The notes below the pieces were generated by a model. It ran no database searches, was not told the origin of the DNA, and worked only from the letters and a program-made list of their open reading frames with translations. The position numbers and the translations under genes were made by a program. From an uncultured Planctomycetaceae bacterium (GTDB taxonomy: Bacteria; Planctomycetota; Planctomycetia; Planctomycetales; Planctomycetaceae): a stretch of DNA of 37,709 nucleotides. Below, piece after piece: positions 15,233 to 23,487 of the stretch. The first letter of the stretch is position 1; the number at the start of each line of letters is the position of its first letter. The stretch lies in the NCBI GenBank assembly GCA_903861195.1, contig CAIOTJ010000325.1, positions 1-37,709 of the forward strand. The letters are read 5' to 3'.

Positions 15233-17653
15233 GTGCGCTTCTCCAAGCCGATCCATGTCATCGCAGGCTGCCTCGCCCTGGTGGCCGCACTCTTGGGATC
15301 CACGTCGACCACCGTTTTGGCGCAACAGACTCTGCCCCCTCCGGCCGAGCGGACCGTCGATTTCGAGACCGACATCCGCCCGTTGTTTGCGCTGCATTGC
15401 GATTCCTGCCATGGGGCGAAGAAGCAGCTGTCTGGCTTCCGCCTGGATCGCGAGGGCGAGGCCCTGCGGGGTGGTGACAATGGCCGGGCTTTCACGCCGG
15501 GACAAAGCGCCGACAGTCTGTTGGTGAAATACATTGCCGGACTCGACCCCGACATCCTCATGCCTCCCGAGGGGGATCTGCTCTCAGACACCCAGGTCGG
15601 ATTGATTCGGGCCTGGATCGACCAAGGGGCCAAATGGGGCCAGGACCGCCCCGCGACGGTGCAGTCCTCCACCAACCAGCGGCACTGGTCGCTGCAGCCT
15701 GTTCTGCGACCCGTCCCCCCCGTGGTGCGGCAGACCACCTGGCCCAGAAATCTGGTGGACCGATTTATTCTCCAGAAGCTGGAGACGGAACAGGTGACCC
15801 CCTCACCTGAAGCGGACCGGGCCACTCTGTTGCGGCGGCTGTCGTTCGATCTCATTGGCCTGCCCCCCACCCCGGCGGAGTTGGAACAGTTCCTGGCAGA
15901 TACTCGTCCCAACGCCTACGAGCTGCAGGTCGAACGACTGTTGGCTGCGCCCCATTTTGGCGAACGCTGGGGACGGCACTGGCTCGATCTGGCCCGCTAT
16001 GCCGACAGCGACGGTTACGAGAAAGATTCCCCCCGGCCCTACGCGTGGCGGTGGCGGCAGTGGGTCATCGAGGCGCTGAATCGGGATCTTCCCTTTGACC
16101 AGTTCACCATCGAGCAGCTCGCGGGAGATCTGCTGCCCAACGCCCGCCCCGACCAACAGGTGGCGACCGGATTTCACCGCAACACCCTGACCAACAAAGA
16201 GGGGGGAGCCGACCCCGAGGAGTTCCGCGTGGCGGCCGTGGTCGACCGGGTCAACACCACGGGCAGCGTCTGGTTGGGGCTGACCGTCGGCTGTGCGCAG
16301 TGTCATTCACACAAGTACGATCCTCTGACGCTGCGCGAGTACTATGGGCTGTTCGCCTTTTTCAACCAGGCGGACGAAGTCGATCTGCCCGTTCCCCTGC
16401 CGACCGATGAGAAGGCACTGGTTTCCGCGTTGGTGCAGACCTCTCCCGTGCGGCCGAGCCAGATTCTGCTGAAGGGGGATTTTCTGCGCCCCGGGGAACC
16501 CGTCCCGCCCCACACTCCCGACGTGCTGCCTCCCTTGCCGACGCCGGCCAACGGGACTCCCACGCGGCTGGAGCTGGCGCGGTGGCTGGTGAATCCGGGC
16601 CATCCGCTGACGGCCCGCGTGACGATGAACCGGGTCTGGCAGCAGCTGTTTGGTCAGGGATTGGTCAGCACACCGGATGACTTTGGCACCCAGGGAACCC
16701 CTCCCTCGCATCCCCAACTGCTCGATTGGCTGGCGACGGAATTCATGCTGCCAACGCTGGAAATGGTTCCTCCGCCGATGCCGAGACAGCCACCGGTGTA
16801 CCGGGGCCCCTGGAGCCTCAAGCGGATGCTCAAGATCATCACGTGCTCGGCCACCTACAGGCAGCAATCGAATCCCCGTCCCGAATTGGGCGAGCGGGAT
16901 CCCCGGAATGTCTGGTTGGCGCGGCAGAATCGCATTCGCCTTGAGGCGGAAATTGTGCGTGACGCCGCCCTGGCCGCGAGTGAACTGCTGGTACGGACCG
17001 TGGGTGGGCCGAGCGTCCGCCCCCCCCAGCCGGCGGGGATTTCGGACCTGACGTACGCCAGCAGAACCCGGTGGACCGAGAGCACTGGACCCGAGCGGTA
17101 TCGGCGTGGCCTTTATACCTGGTTCCAGCGGACCAGTCCGTACCCGATGCTGATGACCTTTGACGCTCCCGAGTCGAACGTCACCTGCACGCGGCGCGAG
17201 CGTTCCAACACCCCTCTGCAGTCTCTGACGTTGCTGAATGATCCGGTCTTCTTTGAGTGTGCGCAGAAGCTGGGGCAGTCGGCGTGGCAGTCGGCGGCTG
17301 GTTCCCAGGATCAATTCCTGACCGCACTGACTCGCCGTTCCTTGGGCCGTGACCCCACACCGGAGGAACGGCAAACCGCCGAGGGCGTGTGGATCCGGTT
17401 CCGGGACCAACTGCGGAAACAGCCCGAACAAATCCGGCTGCTGCTTGGGTCTCCTCCCTCGACGGATTCAAAAGACACGGCTCCCCCGGCGGAATCGCTG
17501 GAGCAGGCCGTGACCGTGCTGATGGCCCGATTCATTCTGAATTTCACGGATTCAAAAGACGCGGCTCCCCCGGCGGAATCGCTGGACCAGGCCGTGGCCG
17601 TGCTGATGGCCCGACTCATTCTGAATCTCGACGAATTCATCACCCGCGAGTGA
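15233..17653 (+). CDS. Secreted cytochrome c / DUF1549 / DUF1553 protein with C-terminal duplication
   Basis: 806 residues starting at GTG 15233. A Sec signal peptide (about 1-30, ending TTVLAQQ) is followed by a planctomycete cytochrome c domain with CDSCH at 56-60 and the DILMPPEGDLLS segment. DUF1549 follows (about 165-385, FGERWGRHWLDLARYADSDGYEKD, then GCAQCHSHKYDPL, which contains a further CxxCH). DUF1553 then runs to the end (about 440-800, LARWLVNPGHPLTARVTMNRVWQQLFG, then RRERSNTPLQSLTLLNDPVF). The extreme C-terminus has two near-identical 28-residue units created by an 84-bp in-frame tandem duplication (see repeat entry). It is exported. The family probably acts in periplasmic redox or polymer degradation, but no reaction is proven. 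The DUF1501 partner gene starts 34 bp downstream. Confidence 0.93.
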   Translation: MRFSKPIHVIAGCLALVAALLGSTSTTVLAQQTLPPPAERTVDFETDIRPLFALHCDSCHGAKKQLSGFRLDREGEALRGGDNGRAFTPGQSADSLLVKYIAGLDPDILMPPEGDLLSDTQVGLIRAWIDQGAKWGQDRPATVQSSTNQRHWSLQPVLRPVPPVVRQTTWPRNLVDRFILQKLETEQVTPSPEADRATLLRRLSFDLIGLPPTPAELEQFLADTRPNAYELQVERLLAAPHFGERWGRHWLDLARYADSDGYEKDSPRPYAWRWRQWVIEALNRDLPFDQFTIEQLAGDLLPNARPDQQVATGFHRNTLTNKEGGADPEEFRVAAVVDRVNTTGSVWLGLTVGCAQCHSHKYDPLTLREYYGLFAFFNQADEVDLPVPLPTDEKALVSALVQTSPVRPSQILLKGDFLRPGEPVPPHTPDVLPPLPTPANGTPTRLELARWLVNPGHPLTARVTMNRVWQQLFGQGLVSTPDDFGTQGTPPSHPQLLDWLATEFMLPTLEMVPPPMPRQPPVYRGPWSLKRMLKIITCSATYRQQSNPRPELGERDPRNVWLARQNRIRLEAEIVRDAALAASELLVRTVGGPSVRPPQPAGISDLTYASRTRWTESTGPERYRRGLYTWFQRTSPYPMLMTFDAPESNVTCTRRERSNTPLQSLTLLNDPVFFECAQKLGQSAWQSAAGSQDQFLTALTRRSLGRDPTPEERQTAEGVWIRFRDQLRKQPEQIRLLLGSPPSTDSKDTAPPAESLEQAVTVLMARFILNFTDSKDAAPPAESLDQAVAVLMARLILNLDEFITRE
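17462..17629 (+). repeat. 84-bp in-frame tandem duplication
   Basis: Copy 1 is 17462-17545 and copy 2 is 17546-17629, directly abutting. By hand alignment they differ at 5 of 84 positions, and since 84 is a multiple of three the reading frame is kept. Each unit encodes a DSKD(T/A)APPAESL segment followed by a helix of the type EQAVTVLMARFILN. The ordinary family ending (a helix running straight into LNLDEF) appears only after the second copy, so the protein has gained one extra helix and linker. Confidence 0.95.
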
Positions 17654-17687
17654 TCGTCACCCGCCACTTCCTTCGACCGAACGCCCC

Positions 17688-19172
17688 ATGTCACCCGATT
17701 CCGCCACGCAGCTCCACCTGGGACGCCGGCAATTTCTCGCGGGGAGCGCGGGTGGGGCGGGCCTGTTGGCGCTGGCCAGCCTGTTTCGCCAACAGCAACT
17801 GCTGGGGGCTCCCGGCGCACCGACTTCGCTCGCGGCACGTCCGGCCCCTTTCCCGCCACGGGTCCGGGCCTGCATTTTCATCTACCTTGAGGGGGCTCCC
17901 AGCCAGCTCGACCTGTTCGACCCCAAGCCCCGGCTGAATGAGCTCGATGGACAGCCACTCCCCGAGTCCTTCACCGCCCAGGTGCGGTTTGCGTTTCTGC
18001 AGAAGGAGACCGCGCGGCTGATGGGTTCGCCGCGGGTTTTTCGTCCCTACGGGGCGTCGGGCATCGAGCTCTCCGATCTGTTGCCACACCTGTCGCAACA
18101 GGTCGACAACATCAGCCTCATCCGGTCCATGCACACCGAGGCCTTCAACCATCATCCCGGCCAGTTGTTGCTGAACACCGGTTCGCAGATGTTTGGCCGT
18201 CCCAGCATGGGCTCGTGGCTGGCGTATGGACTCGGTTCCGAGAGCGAGAACCTCCCCGCCTACGTCGTACTGACCGCCGGCCGCGGGACCAGCGGCGGAA
18301 CCTCGAACTGGAGCAGCGGGTTTCTCCCCTCGAACTACGCCGGGGTGCTGTTCCGCAACCGCGGGGAACCGGTCCTGAATCTGGCGAATCCTCCTGGGGT
18401 GACCCAGGAACTGCAGGCGGCGTCGATCGCCGGGCTGGCGGCGTTCAATGGCCGTCGGCAAGCGCGGCTGGGCGATCCCGAGATCGCGAGCCGGATCTCG
18501 GCGTATGAATTGGCCTTCCGGATGCAATCGGCGGCCCCCGAACTGATCGATCTCTCGGGAGAGACCGAGGCCACGCATGCGATGTATGGCCTGGGGCGTC
18601 CTGAACCTGAGTTGGGGAATTGGCGTGGGGGGCCCAAAGGATGTTTCGAAGCCTTTTCCCGCAATTGCCTGCTGGCCCGCCGGCTGGTGGAACGGGGGGT
18701 GCGGTTTGTGAATCTCGTGCATGCCTCGTGGGATCATCACAGCGATCTCGACCGGCAGTTGTCGCTCAGCGCGCAGATGGCCGATCAGCCGGTCGCCGCC
18801 CTCCTGGCCGACCTGAAGCAGCGGGGCCTGCTCGACAGCACGCTGGTGGTCTGGGCCAGTGAATTCGGGCGGACCCCCCTGGGAGAAAACCGCAAAGGAT
18901 ACGACAAGGTGACGGGGCGCGATCACCACCCGTTCGCCTTCAGTCTCTGGTGTGCGGGAGGAGGGATCCCGGGGGGCCAGGTGATTGGTGAGACCGACGA
19001 GATTGGCTGGCACGTGACCCGCGACCCGGTCCACGTGCATGATCTGCAGGCGACCTGCCTGCACCTGTTCGGCATCGACCATCGACAGTTGACCTATCGC
19101 CACCAGGGGCGCGACTTCCGCCTGACCGATGTCGGCGGCAAGCTGGTGCCGCAACTGCTGGGAACGACCTGA
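17688..19172 (+). CDS. DUF1501 family protein with Tat signal (second copy in window)
   Basis: 494 residues. The twin-arginine motif is at R13-R14 (LGRRQFLAGS), followed by a hydrophobic Gly/Ala/Leu stretch, so Tat export is likely. DUF1501 landmarks are all present: IYLEGAPSQLDLFDPKP (near 60-80), a HTEAFNHHPGQLLLNTG block, LVHASWDHHSDLD, and SEFGRTPLGEN with GRDHHPFAF. The first metal-type motif reads LEG where the paralogue at 320-1618 reads LDG, one of several differences that place the two in different subgroups. No Shine-Dalgarno is obvious before the ATG at 17688, which fits coupling to the DUF1549 gene ending 34 bp upstream. The two products are presumed to act together outside the cytoplasm; function unknown. 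Confidence 0.94.
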   Translation: MSPDSATQLHLGRRQFLAGSAGGAGLLALASLFRQQQLLGAPGAPTSLAARPAPFPPRVRACIFIYLEGAPSQLDLFDPKPRLNELDGQPLPESFTAQVRFAFLQKETARLMGSPRVFRPYGASGIELSDLLPHLSQQVDNISLIRSMHTEAFNHHPGQLLLNTGSQMFGRPSMGSWLAYGLGSESENLPAYVVLTAGRGTSGGTSNWSSGFLPSNYAGVLFRNRGEPVLNLANPPGVTQELQAASIAGLAAFNGRRQARLGDPEIASRISAYELAFRMQSAAPELIDLSGETEATHAMYGLGRPEPELGNWRGGPKGCFEAFSRNCLLARRLVERGVRFVNLVHASWDHHSDLDRQLSLSAQMADQPVAALLADLKQRGLLDSTLVVWASEFGRTPLGENRKGYDKVTGRDHHPFAFSLWCAGGGIPGGQVIGETDEIGWHVTRDPVHVHDLQATCLHLFGIDHRQLTYRHQGRDFRLTDVGGKLVPQLLGTT

Positions 19173-19277
19173 ACTTTCGGCCGCCAACTGATGCACGTGC
19201 CGCAAGGCGTGTGCTGGAGCGCGGGGTTCGCGCACAGGAAGTCGGGCGGGGCAAGGCCAACGGGGGACGGGTGCTGG

Positions 19278-21668
19278 TCAGCCTCCCTTTCCTTCCAGGG
19301 CGCTCCAATCGACCAGCTCGATGGGGGGGCGCACAATCTGGGCGAAGCCAGCCCGCTGAATGGTGCGGATCCCCTTGCCTCCCCGTGAGGTCAGCTCGTA
19401 TTTCTGCTGACCAAACACCAGTTCTTTGTCTCCGGTTGACAGCACCCGCAGACAATCGCTGGGACGGCTGAGCAGCGCGGCTCCCAGAATGGTGTCGTCG
19501 TCGGAAATGCGGATTCCCTTCACTCCCTTGCCGGCTCCCGACAACACCGGCACCTCGTCGATGGCGAAATGCAGCACGCGCGCCTGGGCCGAGGCGAGGA
19601 ACATCGAGGTCGCCTCGCGCTGCAGGTCAACAAACACCACCTTGTCTCCTGGCTGCAGGCGGCAGAATTTCCGCCCGGCCTTGGTCGACGCCACCCGGAA
19701 GGGGGCCAGGGGCACCCGCAGCACCTGTCCCCGGGCGGTCGCCACCACCAGATACGGGGCGGGCTGTTCCTCCCCTTTGACGGTCGAATCGGCCGGAGTA
19801 AACCGACCGTCTGTGGTGATGGACGTCACCAGCGAGACTCCATCGCCCATCTTGATGTACTTGGCCAGCGGCTCTCCATAACCGGACGAAGCCGGTATCT
19901 GGTCGATTCGCAGCGTATAGGCGATCCCTTCGCTCGAGAAGAAAACAGCGTGGTCGAGCGTGCTGCCGGGAATGACAGTGAGCACTTCGTCACCCTCGCG
20001 GACCCGCGTGCTGTCGACACTGGCCAGCCGCCCCACCCGCTTCACCCAACCCTCGCGCGTCAGCACGACATTGGTGTTTTCGCGGATGATGTACGCCTCG
20101 GGATTGAACTCGGTGATCTCCTCACTCGACCCCAGGGCCGACCGGCGCTTGTCGGCATATTTCTCGGACAGCTCGCGCAGCTCGGTTTCCACCACCTTCC
20201 AGAGGCGCTTGTTGGAAGCGAGGATCGACTCGATCTCGGCAGCCTGACCCTTCTTCTCCCGCAGCTCACGGAGAATGTCGTTGATCTCCAGTTGCGAGAT
20301 CTTGTAGAGCATCATCTCGAGGATGGCGTTGGTCTGATCGGCATCGAGAGGGAAGGCCGCCATGAGCTTGGCCGCGGCATCGGCCTTGCCACTGCTGTTG
20401 CGGATGATCTTGAGGGCCTTGTCGAGCCCGTCGAAGATGATCTTGAAACCGTTCAGAATATGAATGCGCTTCCGCAGCTGCTTCAACTGGAATTCGAACC
20501 GGCGTTTGACCACATCGAACCGGAAGTCGAGAAACGCCAGCAGCATGTCGGCCAGGGCCATCCGTTGCGGCATCAGGGCGCCGTGCTCGTCGGGAACCAG
20601 GCAGGTCGCGTTGTATCCGAAGTTCTGCTCGAGCGCCGTGTGGCGGTAAAGGTAGGCCATCACCGCCCCCGGGTCAGCCCCCGGCTTGAGCTTGAGCACC
20701 AGCCGCAATCCATTGTCCCGGTCCGTCTGGTCCGAGCAGTCGATCAACTGGGGCAACTTGCGCGAGGCGACAATGTCTCCCACGGCCGCCATCAAGGGAC
20801 CGGTCTCGACACCATAGGGCACCGAGGTGATCACAATGCGGTCGGGCACCTCCTGGCGTTTCTCGCGGTCGAGCTGCCACTCGGCGCGCACTTTGATCGA
20901 ACCCCGGCCCTCTTCATAGATGGTCCGCAGATCGCGGCGGGAGGTCATGATGCGCCCGCCCAGGGGAAAATCGGGGCCCTTGATGAACTTCATCAACTGC
21001 GCGACTGAGGCGGTGCGCTCGCCAATCAGATGGATGCAGGCGTCGATCACCTCGCCGAGGTTGTGCGGCGGAATGCTGGTGGCCATGCCCACGGCGATCC
21101 CCTGCGCCCCGTTGACCAGCAGATTGGGATAACGGGCGGGTAAGACAACCGGTTCTTCCCGCTGGGCGTCGTAGGTCGGACGGTAGTTGATGGTCTCGAA
21201 CTTCAGTTCGCTCATCAGTTCGCCCGCCAGCGCGGTCAGGCGGGCTTCGGGATACCGCGCAGCCGCGGCGGGCAACCCCATCACCGAGCCGAAGTTCCCC
21301 CAGCCATCCACCAGCGGGTAGCGGAGACTGAAGTCTTGCGCCATCCGCACCAGCGCCTCGTAGCAGGCCACATCGCCATGCGGATGGAAGTTGCCCGTGG
21401 TCTCGCCACAGATCTTCATGCACTTGGCATAACGCCCGTCGAAGGTCAGCCCCAGCGAGTCAAACATCGCGTAGAGCAGTCGCCGCTGGACCGGTTTCAG
21501 ACCGTCCCGCACATCGGGCAAGGCCCGGGCCGTGATGACGGAGAGCGCGTAGTTGAGGTACCGCCGCCGACTCTCCTGGCTGATGGAAACGTACTGCGTG
21601 CGGTCTCCGTCATTCATCCCCGCGGTCCGTTCGGGGGTCTCGGGTGTCGAATCCTGTGACTCTGCCAT
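19278..21668 (-). CDS. Type IIA DNA topoisomerase subunit A (GyrA/ParC family, divergent)
   Basis: 796 residues from the ATG at 21668; the frame continues upstream to 22031 but that part is non-coding in character. The N-terminal breakage-reunion domain is complete: [37 protein letters not shown] at 95-99, and the active-site Tyr139 in [12 protein letters not shown] coiled-coil tower region follows (about 390-500), then a beta-propeller C-terminal domain (from about 560) that includes SRGGKGI, a degenerate GyrA-box-like motif placed late. The enzyme, with a B subunit not in this window, cuts and passes duplex DNA using ATP to set supercoiling or separate chromosomes. The residue aligned with E. 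coli GyrA Ser83 is Val100, and the Asp87 position is Glu104. I cannot decide between gyrase and topoisomerase IV from sequence alone. Confidence 0.93.
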   Translation of the reverse strand: MAESQDSTPETPERTAGMNDGDRTQYVSISQESRRRYLNYALSVITARALPDVRDGLKPVQRRLLYAMFDSLGLTFDGRYAKCMKICGETTGNFHPHGDVACYEALVRMAQDFSLRYPLVDGWGNFGSVMGLPAAAARYPEARLTALAGELMSELKFETINYRPTYDAQREEPVVLPARYPNLLVNGAQGIAVGMATSIPPHNLGEVIDACIHLIGERTASVAQLMKFIKGPDFPLGGRIMTSRRDLRTIYEEGRGSIKVRAEWQLDREKRQEVPDRIVITSVPYGVETGPLMAAVGDIVASRKLPQLIDCSDQTDRDNGLRLVLKLKPGADPGAVMAYLYRHTALEQNFGYNATCLVPDEHGALMPQRMALADMLLAFLDFRFDVVKRRFEFQLKQLRKRIHILNGFKIIFDGLDKALKIIRNSSGKADAAAKLMAAFPLDADQTNAILEMMLYKISQLEINDILRELREKKGQAAEIESILASNKRLWKVVETELRELSEKYADKRRSALGSSEEITEFNPEAYIIRENTNVVLTREGWVKRVGRLASVDSTRVREGDEVLTVIPGSTLDHAVFFSSEGIAYTLRIDQIPASSGYGEPLAKYIKMGDGVSLVTSITTDGRFTPADSTVKGEEQPAPYLVVATARGQVLRVPLAPFRVASTKAGRKFCRLQPGDKVVFVDLQREATSMFLASAQARVLHFAIDEVPVLSGAGKGVKGIRISDDDTILGAALLSRPSDCLRVLSTGDKELVFGQQKYELTSRGGKGIRTIQRAGFAQIVRPPIELVDWSALEGKGG

Positions 21669-21978
21669 GATCTGTACAAATCTCCAACACGGGCCGCGGC
21701 AAACTGTAGCGATTACAGGGATCACTCTCAAGCTGCGGAAGAATCCCGGACTAGCGGTCGCAGCAATCAAGACCGGCGCGGTTCCGTTCGTAACGCCTAT
21801 GCTGTCCCCCCCTTGGGCAAAATGCATTTCCCGGGCATTCCAGGCCCTCCGTGACTGATTGCTGCGGCGGTTGAAGGCCGAATTTTGATTCAGGCTGGCA
21901 CATCGCGTCGCCAGCACGGATTCGAGCGCCCCCCCCGGTTCGTGACGGGAGTGGCGGGCTTCCAAGGAAGGATTTCCC
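21669..21978. other. Divergent intergenic region, topoisomerase / secreted protein pair
   Basis: This 310-bp region separates two divergent starts. It holds the candidate topoisomerase promoter listed separately. The plus-strand secreted gene has a strong ribosome site (AAGGAAGGA, 21966-21974), but I found no convincing promoter for it. No gene is seen inside. Confidence 0.35.
21703..21731 (-). promoter_or_regulatory. Candidate sigma70-type promoter for the topoisomerase A gene
   Basis: On the minus strand TTGAGA (21731-21726, 5 of 6 matches) and TACAGT (21708-21703, 4 of 6) are 17 nt apart. The start codon at 21668 would leave a short leader of roughly 28 nt. A CTGTA-gcgat-TACAG inverted repeat (21704-21718) overlaps the -10 and could bind a regulator. 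Confidence 0.4.
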
Positions 21979-22404
21979 ATGAAACGTTTGCTGTTGTCGG
22001 CGGTCGCCCTCTGTCTGGCCTGCACGGCCACGGGTGCCCGGGCCCAGGAAGAACTGACCCCGCCCGCGAGCCCCGCGATCGACGCGGCGCTCTATCCCTC
22101 CCCCAAGCCCGACATCCCGGCTGAGGTGGGTTGGACCATGATCACCAACCCCGCCTTTCATCCGTACGAGATGACCTACGCCCACTCGTACCGGGCGCTG
22201 TATCCCCCGTACTACTACAAGAATTGCCATGGGCTCTCGTGCCTGCCCCTGGTCCCCAAGCCGCACCTCGTCGGCACGGAAGTCCGCGTGAAGTACCACA
22301 GCCATTACAAGCTGGGTTCGGGCTTCTGGTTCCGGCAACCCAAGAACCACTACCACAACAACCAGGCCCATGATTGGTACCGGGGTTCGGGGTGGTGGAA
22401 GTAA
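21979..22404 (+). CDS. Small secreted Tyr/His-rich protein, hypothetical
   Basis: 141 residues with a strong ribosome site (AAGGAAGGA 4 nt before ATG) and a clear Sec signal peptide (KRLLLSAVALCLACTATGARA, cleavage likely before Gln23-Glu). The mature part is short and rich in Tyr, His, Pro and Trp: HPYEMTYAHSYRALYPPYYYKNCHG, then VRVKYHSHYKLGSGFWFRQPKNHYHNN, ending GSGWWK. It has only two cysteines (in NCHGLSCLP), which could form a disulfide or bind metal with the nearby His. No catalytic motif or known family was recognised. The composition suggests an envelope or surface structural protein. The gene for the CxxC-repeat protein begins 32 bp downstream, so they likely form one transcript and may be partners. 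Confidence 0.85.
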   Translation: MKRLLLSAVALCLACTATGARAQEELTPPASPAIDAALYPSPKPDIPAEVGWTMITNPAFHPYEMTYAHSYRALYPPYYYKNCHGLSCLPLVPKPHLVGTEVRVKYHSHYKLGSGFWFRQPKNHYHNNQAHDWYRGSGWWK

Positions 22405-22436
22405 TCCCCCGGCCCACCTCCTCTCAGGATGAGAAC

Positions 22437-23324
22437 ATGATCAAGAATTTGTGGTCCATGGGGCAGGCTGCCCTCGCCATCAGCCTGTTCCTGTCGATCG
22501 GAGGCCCCAACCTGCGGGCCGCTGATGTGCAGTTGATTGATTGCCGGACGGATGGTTCGGGAACTGGTGCGTACGGCCCTGCCGGTGCCCGGGCGGGATA
22601 CATCGACCCCACTCTGGGACTTGGCGACTGCGACACCTGCCAGGGTGGAGCGGTGGCTCGGGGCCGGGGACGGCATGGCGCCGGTTGTGGCTGCGACGTC
22701 TGTCGCGGACATGGCGGCCGGGCCCGGGGCCGGGGCGGTTATGGCCCGTACGGCCGTGGCGGTTCCCACTATGTCGATGGTCTCTATACCCAAGGGTATG
22801 GGGGCCGTGGTCACGGGTATGGTGCCGACGGGTGCCCGACCTGTCGCCACGGACATCGGCGAGGACGCGGTGACTGCGACGCTTGCCGCGGAGGTCATGC
22901 GGGCCGTGGAGTCGCCGGGGATGGCTGCGACAACTGCCGCGGCACGCGTTGTGCCGGTCGGGGTTGTCTCGGGGGCGGATGCTACAAGCCCGTCGCGGGC
23001 TGGTACCAGGATCCACGCGATTCGGAAGTCTATTCGGCCGTGGGATACAACGTTCCTGTGGCCGTTCCATTGCCTCCGGTGGTCAAGTACCAGTACCAAT
23101 ACGGATGGGGACTGCCGGCGAGCCGTCTGACCCGAGTGACGAACAGCTACCAGCGGTACTATCCCTACGAGCAGTTCACCCAGAAGGGTGGCCGGATTCC
23201 TGGTGGTCCTCCCGTGATCTACCAGCCGACTGACACGACTCAACTCGGTTTCTACTCGGTTCATGCCCCACGCTGGGTTCCCGTCAAGCGTATGAACAGC
23301 ATCGGCTACTACTACGGGCGGTAA
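22437..23324 (+). CDS. Secreted Gly/Cys-rich protein with repeated CxxC motifs
   Basis: 295 residues from the ATG at 22437 (AGGATGAG just upstream as ribosome site). A Sec signal peptide spans about 1-29 (LAISLFLSIGGPNLRAAD). The region 60-185 is Gly/Arg/His/Cys-rich and carries repeated knuckle-like pairs: C65-C68, C84/C86-C89, C133-C136, C147-C150, C164-C167, then C172, C177 and C182. Most pairs read CDxC(R/Q)G or similar, recalling the CxxCxGxG zinc knuckles of DnaJ, but here in an exported protein. The C-terminal 110 residues are Tyr/Pro-rich without Cys (KYQYQYGWGLPASRL, then NSYQRYYPYEQF) and end in GYYYGR. Metal binding or disulfide cross-linking in the envelope is inferred. Family unknown. 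Confidence 0.85.
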   Translation: MIKNLWSMGQAALAISLFLSIGGPNLRAADVQLIDCRTDGSGTGAYGPAGARAGYIDPTLGLGDCDTCQGGAVARGRGRHGAGCGCDVCRGHGGRARGRGGYGPYGRGGSHYVDGLYTQGYGGRGHGYGADGCPTCRHGHRRGRGDCDACRGGHAGRGVAGDGCDNCRGTRCAGRGCLGGGCYKPVAGWYQDPRDSEVYSAVGYNVPVAVPLPPVVKYQYQYGWGLPASRLTRVTNSYQRYYPYEQFTQKGGRIPGGPPVIYQPTDTTQLGFYSVHAPRWVPVKRMNSIGYYYGR

Positions 23325-23414
23325 CACGCCTGAACCGACTCGCGTGCGACGGCTTCTCCTGGTTCGCTGAACTGGCCGGGAGAGGCAGGCGAGCCCTGTC
23401 AAAGGATCGCGACA

Positions 23415-23447
23415 CGACCCGGCTGTCCCACTTGGACAGCCGGGTCG
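23415..23447. terminator. Bidirectional hairpin between convergent genes
   Basis: A perfect 14-bp stem (CGACCCGGCTGTCC at 23415-23428 with GGACAGCCGGGTCG at 23434-23447) closes a 5-nt loop. It sits between the stop of the CxxC protein (23324, plus) and the stop of cardiolipin synthase (23488, minus). On the plus strand it is followed by a moderately T-rich CTGCATTCTTTGG. Such a stem would stop transcription from both sides. Confidence 0.65.
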
Positions 23448-23487
23448 CTGCATTCTTTGGGGTCGGTTTCCACGGCCCCCAGAAGAC

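Noticed and set aside
22537-23130. Overlapping plus-strand frames inside the CxxC protein gene
   Set aside because: They are Gly/Ala/Val-rich or Arg/Trp-rich shadow readings. Only the frame starting at 22437 has a signal peptide, a ribosome site and regular motifs.
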